A DNA stretch of 64,000 nucleotides from assembly GCF_003853645.1 (NCBI RefSeq), contig NZ_QTPO01000036.1, positions 32,778 through 96,777 on the forward strand, in the 5' to 3' direction. Origin of the DNA: Burkholderia sp. Bp9143. Lineage in GTDB: Bacteria > Pseudomonadota > Gammaproteobacteria > Burkholderiales > Burkholderiaceae. This document shows, one piece after another, positions 33,441-46,458 of the stretch. The number at the start of each line of letters is the position of its first letter. Position 1 is the stretch's first letter. A program made the translations under genes and the position numbers. The notes beneath the pieces are model-generated. The model saw nothing but the letters and a program-made list of their open reading frames with translations. It was not told the DNA's origin and ran no database searches.

Positions 33441-33939
33441 TCCTTCCGTAACGCGCGACGCGCGTACCCAAAAGGACGAAACCGGCAGCAAAGGCCGGCC
33501 GGGCGGGACTCGGGCGCTGACCATGTGGGATGGCAGCCAGCGCGGCCCGGCGGGATCAGAAACTTCCCTCGCCGGTATTACCCGGATCGGGTGCGAAGGG
33601 TCTTTCTCAGCCTCGCCGCGTTGCCCGGAACTGTCCGTCGGCCGCGCTCGAAGCACCCCTGTTTCGTCGTCGGTCATTAGACCATAAAAGCGGAAAGCCC
33701 CGCAAACTGTCCCCCTTGCGGCAAATTCGCCGTCACGCCGCGCCGCTCTGGCACAATGCCCGCAGGCCAGCCGCGCGAGCGGCCGGTTGCCGCGTCACCG
33801 CCGGCCTTAAGTGCCGTTTAAGACGCGCGGGCCACCATCCGGACGCCCGCCGTCAGTCGGCACCTCGTCCCGGCATGCCGTATCGCGGCGCGCGTCCGGC
33901 TTCGCCCGGCCCACGCGCCGGCTACTCATCAGGAAGCAC
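33313..33939. other. Divergent regulatory region between thiO and the SbmA-like gene
   Basis: This 627-nt region contains the thi leader on the minus strand (riboswitch 33562-33661, a possible hairpin-plus-T-tract at about 33467-33498, and the coupled leader ORF). To the right it contains the plus-strand promoter area of the transporter, with a weak sigma-54-like TGGCAC-N7-GC match at 33749-33764. No further gene is convincing. Confidence 0.6.
33562..33661 (-). promoter_or_regulatory. TPP riboswitch (THI element) of the thi operon
   Basis: On the minus strand the segment contains AGGGGTGC at the 5' side, the core GAGGCTGAGAAAGACCCTT, then GCACCCGATCCGGGTAATACC and the closing GCGAGGGAAG. These match the conserved boxes of thiamine pyrophosphate aptamers (GGGGTGC, CTGAGA, ACCC, GATCnGGnTAATnCC, CGnAGGGAA). 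It lies about 250 nt upstream of thiO. Binding of TPP is expected to reduce thiOSGE expression. The expression platform may be a hairpin CCGGC-CTTTGCT-GCCGG followed by a T-rich tract (about 33467-33498), a sequestering hairpin at 33451-33465, or both. Confidence 0.93.
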
Positions 33940-35709
33940 ATGACCCAATCGATCGATTCCGTCCGCTCCGCCTCCGACGCGCCGCAGGACGAGCGCCCGG
34001 TATCCGCATGGAGCCTCATCAAGCCCTACTGGGTGTCGTCCGAATGGAAAATCGCGTGGGGGCTGCTGGTCACGATCATCGCGATCAACCTCTGCGTGGT
34101 CTGGATCAACGTCAAGCTGAACAAGTGGAACGCGCAGTTCTACAACGCGCTGCAGTCGAAGGACGTCCACGACTTCCCGAACCTGCTGATGCAGTTCTCC
34201 GCGCTCGCGTTCGGCTTCATCATCCTCGCGGTGTACGGTCGCTACCTGCGCCAGATGCTCGGGTTCCGGTGGCGCCAGTGGCTCACCGACCGGTTTCTCG
34301 ACCAGTGGCTCGGCGATCGCGCGTTCTACCGGATCGAACGCGACCGCCTCGCCGACAACCCCGACCAGCGGATCACCGACGACCTCCAGTCGTTCGCGAC
34401 GACAACGCTCGCGTTGTCGCTCGACCTGCTGTCGACGGTCGTCACGCTCGTGTCGTTCATCACGATCCTGTGGTCGCTCGCCGGCGCGCTGACGTTCTCG
34501 CTCGGCGCGACGCCGATCGAGATCCCCGGCTACATGGTGTGGGCGGCCGCGCTGTACGCGGTGGTCGGCTCGCTGATCATCCAGAAGGTCGGCCACCCGC
34601 TCGTGTCGATCAACTACCAGCAGCAGCGCGTCGAGGCCGACTTCCGCTTCGGGCTGATCCGCGTGCGCGAGAACGCCGAGCAGATCGCGTTCTATGAGGG
34701 CGAGAAAACCGAGACCGGCAACGCGCAGAGCCTGTTCATGCGCATTCGCGACAACTGGTGGCGCGTGATGAAGTACACGAAGCGCCTCACGTTCGTGCTG
34801 AGCTTCTACGGGCAAATCGCGATCATCTTCCCGCTCGTCGTCGCGGCGCCGCGCTATTTCGCGGGCGCGTTCTCGTTCGGCGTGCTGATGCAGATCTCGT
34901 CCGCGTTCGGCACCGTCAGCGATTCGTTCTCGTGGTTCATCAACAGTTACTCGACCCTCGTCGAATGGCGCGCGACCGTCAACCGTCTGCGTGAATTCAA
35001 GCGCGTGATGGGTACGTCGCACCTGAAGGAAAGCCTGTCGCCCGCGACCGAACACGGCGGCATCAACCTGCACTACGTCGATGCCGCGAAGCTGTCGACG
35101 TCGTCGCTGAAGCTCGCGCTGCCGAACGGCAACGCGCTCGCGAACATCGGCAACCTCACGATCGAACCCGGCTCGCGCTGGCTCGTGATCGGCAAGTCGG
35201 GTTCCGGCAAGAGCACGTTCATGCGCGCGCTCGCGGGCCTGTGGCCGTTCGGCGACGGCGCGATCGACGCGCCGGTCGGTGCGCGGATGATGTTCGTGCC
35301 GCAGACGAGCTACTTGCCGATCGGCACGCTGAAGGCCGCGCTCACCTATCCGGCCACGCCCGACGCGTTCACCGACGACGCATGCCGCGACGCGCTGCGC
35401 GCGTGCCGCCTTGAAGACTACGCCGAGCGCCTCGACGAGACCGGTCACTGGACGCGTGTGCTGTCGCCGGGCGAACAGCAGCGCCTCGCCGGCGCGCGCG
35501 TGCTGCTGCACAAGCCGGACTTCCTGTTCCTCGACGAAGCGACGAGCGCGCTCGACGCCGACAACGAAGCGCGGCTCTATCACCTGTTCGCCGAACGGCT
35601 GCCGAAGGCCGCGATCGTCAGCATCGCGCACCGCGAAGCGCTGGCCGCGTTCCACGTCGGCACGATCAACGTCGAACGCGTGAACGACAGCGACAAGGTC
35701 GCCGCGTAA
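33940..35709 (+). CDS. SbmA/BacA-like ABC transporter, fused permease and ATPase
   Basis: A 589-residue half-transporter of the ABC family that includes YddA and SbmA/BacA-type peptide and vitamin B12 importers. The membrane domain (about residues 25-340) has some five or six helices and the typical NVKLNKWNAQFYNALQ and ITDDLQSFATTTLALSLDLL. The ATPase domain has Walker A GKSGSGKST, LSPGEQQRLAGARVLLHKPD and Walker B FLFLDEATSALD. The ATG at 33940 is preceded by AGGAAG. Likely substrates are peptides or cobalamin-like compounds. It stands alone, diverging from the thi operon. Confidence 0.9.
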   Translation: MTQSIDSVRSASDAPQDERPVSAWSLIKPYWVSSEWKIAWGLLVTIIAINLCVVWINVKLNKWNAQFYNALQSKDVHDFPNLLMQFSALAFGFIILAVYGRYLRQMLGFRWRQWLTDRFLDQWLGDRAFYRIERDRLADNPDQRITDDLQSFATTTLALSLDLLSTVVTLVSFITILWSLAGALTFSLGATPIEIPGYMVWAAALYAVVGSLIIQKVGHPLVSINYQQQRVEADFRFGLIRVRENAEQIAFYEGEKTETGNAQSLFMRIRDNWWRVMKYTKRLTFVLSFYGQIAIIFPLVVAAPRYFAGAFSFGVLMQISSAFGTVSDSFSWFINSYSTLVEWRATVNRLREFKRVMGTSHLKESLSPATEHGGINLHYVDAAKLSTSSLKLALPNGNALANIGNLTIEPGSRWLVIGKSGSGKSTFMRALAGLWPFGDGAIDAPVGARMMFVPQTSYLPIGTLKAALTYPATPDAFTDDACRDALRACRLEDYAERLDETGHWTRVLSPGEQQRLAGARVLLHKPDFLFLDEATSALDADNEARLYHLFAERLPKAAIVSIAHREALAAFHVGTINVERVNDSDKVAA

Positions 35710-35720
35710 CCGCAAAACAA

Positions 35721-35742
35721 AAGGCCGGCACATGCCGGCCTT
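35721..35742 (-). terminator. Terminator between transporter gene and thpR
   Basis: A near-perfect palindrome AAGGCCGGCA/TGCCGGCCTT (35721-35730, 35733-35742). On the minus strand it is followed by TTTTGTTTT, so it is best placed to end thpR transcription; on the plus strand the tail is CT-rich and weaker. Confidence 0.7.
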
Positions 35743-35769
35743 CTCGTCCTCGTCCTTCCCGCCTTCCCG

Positions 35770-36318
35770 CTACGCCGGCGCGACCGGCACCGACACGATC
35801 GGCACATGCGACACGCCGTCGTGCGACAGCCGGCTTTCAAATAGCGTCAGCGCGACGAAACGCAGCGCGACCGGCCGCCCGGTCGCGCCGCCGTGCGCAG
35901 GCTGCCCGTCTGCGTCGCGCGGCAGCCGCGCGAGCGTGACGTGCGGCCTGAACGGCCGGCGGTCGGCCGGCACGCCCAGTTCGTGCAGCAGCGCGGACAC
36001 GTCGGCATTCAGCGCCGCACAGGCGGGATCGGACGCCAGTTCCGCGACGATCAGCCTCGCGCGCGGCAGGCTCGGCCACCACGCGATCCGCTCGACCACC
36101 TGTAACGGCAGCGCATGCCCGGCCGCGAGTGCCGGCAGGCGCGCGGCCAGCGCATTGCACCGCTCCCGTTCGATTGCGCCGATGAACGCGAGCGTCACGT
36201 GCAATTGATCGGGCATCGTGCGGCGCGCGCCGCGGGTGACCGGCAACGCGTGCAGCGCATCGCGCGATGCCGCATCGGGCACCAGCGCGACGAATGCACG
36301 GAGCCGGTCGCCGTTCAT
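35770..36318 (-). CDS. thpR: RNA 2',3'-cyclic phosphodiesterase (ThpR/LigT)
   Basis: A 182-residue 2H phosphoesterase. The two HxTx motifs are HVTL at residues 40-43 and HVTL at 126-129. Known members hydrolyse 2',3'-cyclic phosphates and can ligate tRNA halves in vitro. The ATG at 36318 overlaps the symporter stop as ATGA, so it is translationally coupled to a gene of unrelated function. Confidence 0.93.
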   Translation of the reverse strand: MNGDRLRAFVALVPDAASRDALHALPVTRGARRTMPDQLHVTLAFIGAIERERCNALAARLPALAAGHALPLQVVERIAWWPSLPRARLIVAELASDPACAALNADVSALLHELGVPADRRPFRPHVTLARLPRDADGQPAHGGATGRPVALRFVALTLFESRLSHDGVSHVPIVSVPVAPA

Positions 36319-37805
36319 GACTCGCGCACCGCCACGCGCGCTTCGACCACCGCATCCTCCGAAGCCGGACGCTGCGGCAGCGGGCCGTGCTCGCCCCACA
36401 CATCGGCGGGCAGCACGCGCGCAAGCTCGGGAATCGTGTTGCGCGTGAACACCGGATCGGCGACACCTTCCGCGCGCTGGCGGCGATAGTCGCGCCACGC
36501 GGCATGCGCATACTTGCCGAGCGCGAGGATCGCGACCAGGTTGATGATCGCCATCAGCCCCATGCTCGTATCGGCCATCGCCCACACGAGCGGCAGTTTC
36601 CCGACGCTGCCGAACATCACCATCCCGAGCACCGCGATGCGGAACAGCGGCAGCACGCCGCGCCGCTTCGTGATGAATTCGACGTTGCCTTCCGCGTATG
36701 CGTAATTGCCGATCACCGACGAGTACGCGAAGAAGAAGATCGCGACGGCCATGTAGATGCCGCCCCAGTCGCCGACGTGGCTCGCGATCGCGCGCTGCGT
36801 GAGCGCCGCGCCTTCCATGCCGGTGCCGAGTTCGTACTGGCCCGACAGCAGGATCACGAACGCCGTCGCACTGCAGATCACGATCGTGTCGACGAACACG
36901 CCGAGCATCTGGATCAGTCCCTGCACGACCGGATGCCGCACGCTCGCGGTCGCGGCCGCGTTCGGCGCGCTGCCCATGCCGGCCTCGTTCGAGAACAACC
37001 CGCGCTTCACGCCCATCGCGACCGCCTGGCTGACCGCATAGCCGGTCAGGCCGCCCGCCGCCTGTTCGAGCCCGAACGCGCTCTTCACGATCAGCGCGAT
37101 CACGCCCGGCACAAGTGTGACGTGCGTCGCGACCGCGTAGACCGCCAGCGCGAGGTAGCCGATCGCCATCACCGGCACGATCACCTGCGCGACCGACGCG
37201 ATGCGGCGAATCCCGCCGAAGATGAGCGGCGCGGTGAGCAGCACGAGGCAAAGGCCGACCGTCTCGCGGCGCCAGCCGAACGACGTATGGAACGCGTCGG
37301 CGATCGCATTGGCCTGCACCGCGTTGAACACGAAGCCGAACGCGAGAATCAGCGACAGCGAGAACAGCACGCCGAAGCCGCGCGAGCGCAAGCCCGTCTG
37401 GATGTAGTACGCGGGGCCGCCGCGATAGCTGCCGTCCGGATGCGACACCTTGAAGATCTGCGCGAGCGTCGCCTCGACGAACGCGGACGACATCCCGACG
37501 AGCGCCGTCATCCACATCCAGAAGATCGCGCCCGGCCCGCCGACCGTCAGCGCGACCGCGACGCCCGCGATGTTGCCGGTGCCGACGCGGCTCGCGAGCC
37601 CGGTCGCGAACGCCTGGAACGACGAGATGCTGCCCGGCTCACCCTTGCTGCCGACCAGTTTCGTGCTGAGGAACAACGCCTTCAGCTGGATCATCCGGAA
37701 CCGCAGCGTGAACCACGCGCCCACGCCGAGCAGCAGCGCGATCAGCACGTAGTTCCACAGCACGCCGTTGACGGCGTCGATCAGCCCTTGCACGAATGCT
37801 TCCAT
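36315..37805 (-). CDS. Sodium:alanine/glycine symporter (AGCS family)
   Basis: A 496-residue transporter with about ten or eleven hydrophobic helices. Family motifs include RVGTGNIAGVAVALTVGGPGAIFWMW (named by its ends), SHPDGSYRGGPAYYIQ and KRGLFSNEAGMGSAPNAAA. It imports alanine, glycine or similar amino acids with sodium. The start at 37805 begins MEAFVQGLIDAVNG. It heads a two-gene unit with thpR. Confidence 0.93.
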   Translation of the reverse strand: MEAFVQGLIDAVNGVLWNYVLIALLLGVGAWFTLRFRMIQLKALFLSTKLVGSKGEPGSISSFQAFATGLASRVGTGNIAGVAVALTVGGPGAIFWMWMTALVGMSSAFVEATLAQIFKVSHPDGSYRGGPAYYIQTGLRSRGFGVLFSLSLILAFGFVFNAVQANAIADAFHTSFGWRRETVGLCLVLLTAPLIFGGIRRIASVAQVIVPVMAIGYLALAVYAVATHVTLVPGVIALIVKSAFGLEQAAGGLTGYAVSQAVAMGVKRGLFSNEAGMGSAPNAAATASVRHPVVQGLIQMLGVFVDTIVICSATAFVILLSGQYELGTGMEGAALTQRAIASHVGDWGGIYMAVAIFFFAYSSVIGNYAYAEGNVEFITKRRGVLPLFRIAVLGMVMFGSVGKLPLVWAMADTSMGLMAIINLVAILALGKYAHAAWRDYRRQRAEGVADPVFTRNTIPELARVLPADVWGEHGPLPQRPASEDAVVEARVAVRES

Positions 37806-38114
37806 CCAGAGTCCTTGTAAATGGGGTCAGTCATATGCGACGGCCGCGCGAACGCGACTGAAGGGGCGACATGATATGACAGTTTTCAAGGAATATTACA
37901 AAACGAAAGAAAACAGGATCGCGGAAAATCAGCACCCGATGTGATCAGGTTAGGCGACGCTTCGCGGAAATGGGGAGGGTTGGCGGCAGCCCCGAACACG
38001 CGCGACCGGGACTGGGGGTCGACGGACATCGGCGCCTGCGGGCGCCGGCCATAAAAAAACCGGGCGCCCTTTCGGACCCCCGGTTTTCATCGGAACCTGC
38101 TTGCGCGATCGAGC
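37806..38114. other. Intergenic region upstream of the symporter gene
   Basis: These 309 nt hold the gltD terminator (38052-38087) and, nearer the symporter, an AT-richer patch around 37870-37920 in which its promoter is likely. I could not fix a convincing -35/-10 pair. I saw no riboswitch core motif (checked for the glycine type) and no gene. Confidence 0.5.
38052..38087 (-). terminator. Terminator of the gltBD operon
   Basis: On the minus strand AAAACCGGGGG and CGCCCGGTTTT form a GC-rich stem with a GAAAG-containing loop, followed by TTTTTTTAT. It lies about 30 nt past the gltD stop. Confidence 0.8.
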
Positions 38115-39581
38115 TTACCGCGGCAGTTCCGAATGCCCCATCAGGTACGCGTCGACCGAGCGCGCGCACTGGCGGCCTTCGCGGATCGCCCAGACGACGA
38201 GCGACTGGCCGCGGCGCATGTCGCCTGCCGCGAACACCTTGTCGACCGACGTGTAGTACGAGCGATCGCCTTCGGTCGCCGCACGCGCGTTGCCGCGTGC
38301 GTCCTTCGCGACGCCGAACGCCTCGAGCACGGTGGCTGCCGGCTGCGTGAAGCCCATCGCGAGCAGCACCAGGTCGGCCTTCATCTCGAACTCGGAGCCC
38401 GGCACTTCCTGCATCTTGCCGTCCTTCCACTCGACGCGCACCGCGATCAGCTTCTCGACCTTACCGTTCTTGCCTTCGAGACGCTTGGTCGCGACCGCCC
38501 AGTCACGCTCGCAGCCTTCCTCGTGCGACGACGACGTGCGCAGCTTGATCGGCCAGTACGGCCACACGAGCGGCTTGTTTTCCTCTTCCGGCGGCTGCGG
38601 CAGCAGCTCGAACTGCGTGACCTGCTTCGCACCGTGACGGTTCGACGTGCCGACGCAGTCCGAACCCGTGTCGCCGCCGCCGATCACGATCACGTGTTTG
38701 CCCTTCGCGACCAGTTGGTCGACGAGCTTGTCGCCCGCATTCACGCGGTTCTGCTGCGGCAGGAAATCCATCGCGAAATGGACACCGGCGAGCTCACGGC
38801 CCGGCACCGGCAGGTCGCGCGGCGTTTCCGAACCGCCCGCGATCACGACCGCGTCGAATTCTTCCTTCAGCTTCTCCGGCGAAATGGTTTCCTTCGCGAG
38901 GCTGCCGATCGACTCGGGCAGCGGATCCTTGCCGATGAACACGCTTGTGCGGAACGTCACGCCTTCCGCTTCCATCTGGCGCATGCGGCGATCGATCAGC
39001 CACTTCTCGAGCTTGAAGTCGGGGATGCCGTAACGCAGCAGGCCGCCGACGCGATCGTTCTTCTCGAACACCGTCACGTCGTGGCCGGCGCGCGCGAGCT
39101 GCTGCGCGGCGGCGAGGCCCGCGGGGCCCGAACCGACGACCGCCACCTTCTTGCCGGTCTTGTGCTCGGGCGGCAGCGGCTTCACCCAGCCTTCCGCCCA
39201 GGCCTTGTCGATGATCGCGTGCTCGATCGACTTGATGCCGACCGGATCGTTGTTGATCCCGAGCGTGCAGGCTGCCTCGCACGGCGCCGGGCAGATGCGG
39301 CCCGTGAACTCGGGGAAGTTGTTGGTCGAATGCAGGACTTCGATCGCCTGCTGCCAGTCCTGGCGGTAAACGAGATCGTTGAAGTCCGGGATGATGTTGT
39401 TGACCGGGCAGCCGTTGTTGCAGAACGGGATGCCGCAATCCATGCAGCGTGCGCCCTGGACCTTCGCGTCCGCGTCGGTCAGTGCCGCGACGAATTCCTT
39501 GTAGTGCTTCACGCGCGTGAGCGGTGCTTCGTACGCCTCGTGGCGGCGTTCGAACTCCAGAAAACCGGTTGCCTTGCCCAT
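38115..39581 (-). CDS. gltD: Glutamate synthase small (beta) subunit
   Basis: A 488-residue NADPH-binding subunit that feeds electrons to GltB. The N-terminal iron-sulfur cysteines are in CMDCGIPFCNNGCPVNN (about residues 46-62). Two dinucleotide folds follow, GSGPAGLAAAQQLARAG for FAD and VIGGGDTGSDC for NADPH. The start at 39581 (MGKATGFLEFERR) is conserved. It lies 85 nt after gltB. Confidence 0.97.
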   Translation of the reverse strand: MGKATGFLEFERRHEAYEAPLTRVKHYKEFVAALTDADAKVQGARCMDCGIPFCNNGCPVNNIIPDFNDLVYRQDWQQAIEVLHSTNNFPEFTGRICPAPCEAACTLGINNDPVGIKSIEHAIIDKAWAEGWVKPLPPEHKTGKKVAVVGSGPAGLAAAQQLARAGHDVTVFEKNDRVGGLLRYGIPDFKLEKWLIDRRMRQMEAEGVTFRTSVFIGKDPLPESIGSLAKETISPEKLKEEFDAVVIAGGSETPRDLPVPGRELAGVHFAMDFLPQQNRVNAGDKLVDQLVAKGKHVIVIGGGDTGSDCVGTSNRHGAKQVTQFELLPQPPEEENKPLVWPYWPIKLRTSSSHEEGCERDWAVATKRLEGKNGKVEKLIAVRVEWKDGKMQEVPGSEFEMKADLVLLAMGFTQPAATVLEAFGVAKDARGNARAATEGDRSYYTSVDKVFAAGDMRRGQSLVVWAIREGRQCARSVDAYLMGHSELPR

Positions 39582-39666
39582 AAGGTGCTCTTCTGTTCGG
39601 TGTATCGGGTGGGGGAGCCGCGCGCGGCAGTCAGGCGCGCGCGGCATTCGCTATGTCGTTCGTCGC

Positions 39667-44370
<4,704 letters not shown>

Positions 44371-44610
44371 GGGGACACCGTCGTAAAGGGGCCTCGAGGG
44401 CCGTTGAACCATTTTTTTGTTGCCGTCGATCCCGCTCCCGACGGGAGACGGCACGGCCGACAGTGGTTGGGCGAGCTTCACCCGGGCCACCGGAATTCGG
44501 AATATACGCGACGAATCAAAGGAATAGCAACAAAAACCGCTTGATAGATCCCCAATTAAACCAATGCTCCGATCTGGTGCCGTTTTATTGGGGCCGCATC
44601 GTCATGGTGC

Positions 44611-44637
44611 AAAAAGAAGCGGCGCCCGCAGCGCCGC
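44611..44637 (-). terminator. Terminator after the RAYT-like gene
   Basis: On the minus strand the stem GCGGCGC/GCGCCGC with loop TGCGG is followed by TTCTTTTT. It lies 20 nt beyond the stop of the RAYT-like gene and separates it from gltB, so gltB needs its own promoter in 44371-44610. Confidence 0.75.
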
Positions 44638-44659
44638 CTCGTGATCCGCCTTTCCCGGG

Positions 44660-45373
44660 TTACTGCTGGATCGGCGGAGTGTTTTCACGCACCTTTCTGG
44701 GGCGTCCGCGCGGCAGCGGCGACACGCGGCGATTCGCGGTGCGCGCTGCCCACTCGCGGTAGTTTTCGCCGCCGAGCACCCAACCCTTCAGCGTCGCCTG
44801 CTGGAGCTGATCGGCCTGCCGCTCGTCGAGCGGCTGCTCGCACAGCTCCTTGTACGCGCGCTGACGGTCGAACGGCGTGTTGCCGAGCGCCCAGTAGAGC
44901 GGATGGTCGGTGATCAGGCTGTCGACGGTGAGCCCGACGTGGTGCCGGAAACTCGACCAGCGATAGGCGTCGGGCGTCGCGACCAGCTGCGAGCGCACCG
45001 GGCTCATCTCGACCACGCGGCTCGCGAGCAGGAAATAGCGCTCGCCTTCGATCACGGTCGCGCGATAGCGGCCTTCCCACAGGGTGCCCCGGCGCGAATA
45101 ACGCCGGTTGAAGTGCGCGACGTAGCGGCGGCCGACCGCCTGCATCGCCTTCGGCAGGCTCGCCTCGTCGCTCGGCGTCACGAGGAGTTGCACCTGACGC
45201 GGAAGCAGCACGTAGGCATGTACCGAAAGATGGTGATCGCGTGCCGCGGCCTTCAGACAATCGATGAAGAGTTCGTAGTCCTGGTCGTCGACGAACGCGG
45301 GTTGCTGATCCAGGCCGCGCAGTATCACGTGCTGCGGCTGGTCGGGAACGTAGAGTCGTGCTAACCGTGCCAT
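44660..45373 (-). CDS. RAYT-like (IS200/Y1-type) transposase relative, HUH motif lost
   Basis: A 237-residue protein with the overall pattern of REP-associated tyrosine transposases: MARLARLYVPDQPQHVILRG at the start, LFIDCLKAAARDHHLSVHAY, then GRRYVAHFNRRYSRRGTLWEGRYRA (in two overlapping motifs) with a candidate catalytic Tyr84, and the downstream RRVVEMSPVR-like segment. The place where the metal-binding HxH should stand (normally MPNHVHLL) reads LPRQVQLL, with Gln60 and Gln62. Strand cleavage is therefore doubtful, while DNA binding may remain. It is a single gene upstream of gltB with its own terminator and looks domesticated rather than mobile. Confidence 0.85.
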   Translation of the reverse strand: MARLARLYVPDQPQHVILRGLDQQPAFVDDQDYELFIDCLKAAARDHHLSVHAYVLLPRQVQLLVTPSDEASLPKAMQAVGRRYVAHFNRRYSRRGTLWEGRYRATVIEGERYFLLASRVVEMSPVRSQLVATPDAYRWSSFRHHVGLTVDSLITDHPLYWALGNTPFDRQRAYKELCEQPLDERQADQLQQATLKGWVLGGENYREWAARTANRRVSPLPRGRPRKVRENTPPIQQ

Positions 45374-45566
45374 GCTGAATGTCCGTTTGAACGCGTTAGG
45401 AAATACCCGAAGGTCCGAAAATGCGCACCTGCGTAGAATGCCTGTCCCGGCGGGGCGCGGAAGCGTACGGTCGTGCGAATGCTAGGGAGAAAGCTCTAAC
45501 TTGCGAGCTTGTTTGGTTTTAAACGCAGTCGTCATAATGAGCACGCCTTTGATCGGAGGAGACACA

Positions 45567-46292
45567 ATGAATCGAAAACTGGCCATTACGGGGGCCGCAG
45601 CGCTCGCATTTGCGGGCGGTACGGCACACGCACAATCTGCAGGCGACTTCTATGTCAGCACGGGCTGGTTCCACCTGTCCCCTCAGGACAGCAGCGACCC
45701 GCTGTTCCTGTACGGTGTCGGCGGCACGCCCATCAACCAATCGATCCCCAACACGGGCGCCGGCATCAACGACGCCGATACGCTTGGGCTCGCAGCTGGC
45801 TACTTCGTCACCGACCACATCTCCACCGAGCTCGTCATGGGGATACCGCCGAAGTTCGACATTACCGGCAAGGGTCAGTTCGAAAAGTTCGGCGTACTCG
45901 GTCGTGCGTATCAGTGGAGCCCCGCCGTGTTGCTTCGCTACCACTTCAACGACGCCAACGCGAAGTTCCGTCCGTATGTCGGCGTCGGCGCGACGTATGT
46001 CTGGTTCACCGGCGCAAAGATCACGAACAGCAGCTTCGAGAACGGCGTGCTCGGTGGCCCGACCAGCGCTACGACCAGCAACCAATGGGCCCCCGTGTTC
46101 AATGCTGGCTTCACGTACAACTTCACGAAACACTGGTTCGGGGGCCTGTCGATCTCGTACATCCCGGTCAGCGTGACCGCAACCTTCACGACGGCCCGCC
46201 GGACGCCGGTCGGCACCCTGACCGAGACGTCGAAAGCGAAGATCTCTCTCAACCCGATCGTCACGTACCTGAACGTCGGCTACCGCTTCTAA
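45567..46292 (+). CDS. ompW: OmpW-family outer membrane protein
   Basis: A 241-residue eight-stranded beta-barrel of the OmpW family, thought to pass small hydrophobic molecules. The signal peptide MNRKLAITGAAALAFAGGTAHA (named by its ends) leads to mature SAGDFYVSTGWFHL. Family features include LAAGYFVTDHISTELVMG, VLLRYHFNDANAKFRPYVG and the C-terminal aromatic YRF. The ATG at 45567 has GGAGGA upstream. The 193 nt upstream hold a CATAAT -10-like hexamer at 45533-45538 without a good -35. Confidence 0.93.
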   Translation: MNRKLAITGAAALAFAGGTAHAQSAGDFYVSTGWFHLSPQDSSDPLFLYGVGGTPINQSIPNTGAGINDADTLGLAAGYFVTDHISTELVMGIPPKFDITGKGQFEKFGVLGRAYQWSPAVLLRYHFNDANAKFRPYVGVGATYVWFTGAKITNSSFENGVLGGPTSATTSNQWAPVFNAGFTYNFTKHWFGGLSISYIPVSVTATFTTARRTPVGTLTETSKAKISLNPIVTYLNVGYRF

Positions 46293-46375
46293 GCGTAGTC
46301 GAATATTTGGGGAATGGTTAATCCTGCTGCAATTTGTAGCGGAATTTTCCTCGAGTAACGGGCCCGCGATGTGAA

Positions 46376-46412
46376 ACGCCCCGGTCGGAATCCCGCCGGG
46401 GCGTCGTTTTTT
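46376..46412 (+). terminator. Terminator of ompW
   Basis: A 9-bp stem ACGCCCCGG/CCGGGGCGT (46376-46384, 46396-46404) with an 11-nt loop, followed by CGTTTTTT. It lies 84 nt past the ompW stop. Confidence 0.85.
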
Positions 46413-46458
46413 CGCGTCAGGCACGTTCCCGTGCAGGGTTTTGCCGTATGGCGCGGCG

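Noticed and set aside
37806..38050. Glycine riboswitch upstream of the sodium:alanine/glycine symporter
   Set aside because: Such riboswitches do precede AGCS genes in some bacteria, but the characteristic core motifs were not found here.
45501..45538. A sigma-70 promoter for ompW using CATAAT at 45533
   Set aside because: No -35 hexamer with acceptable sequence and spacing accompanies it, so it was not listed as a promoter feature.
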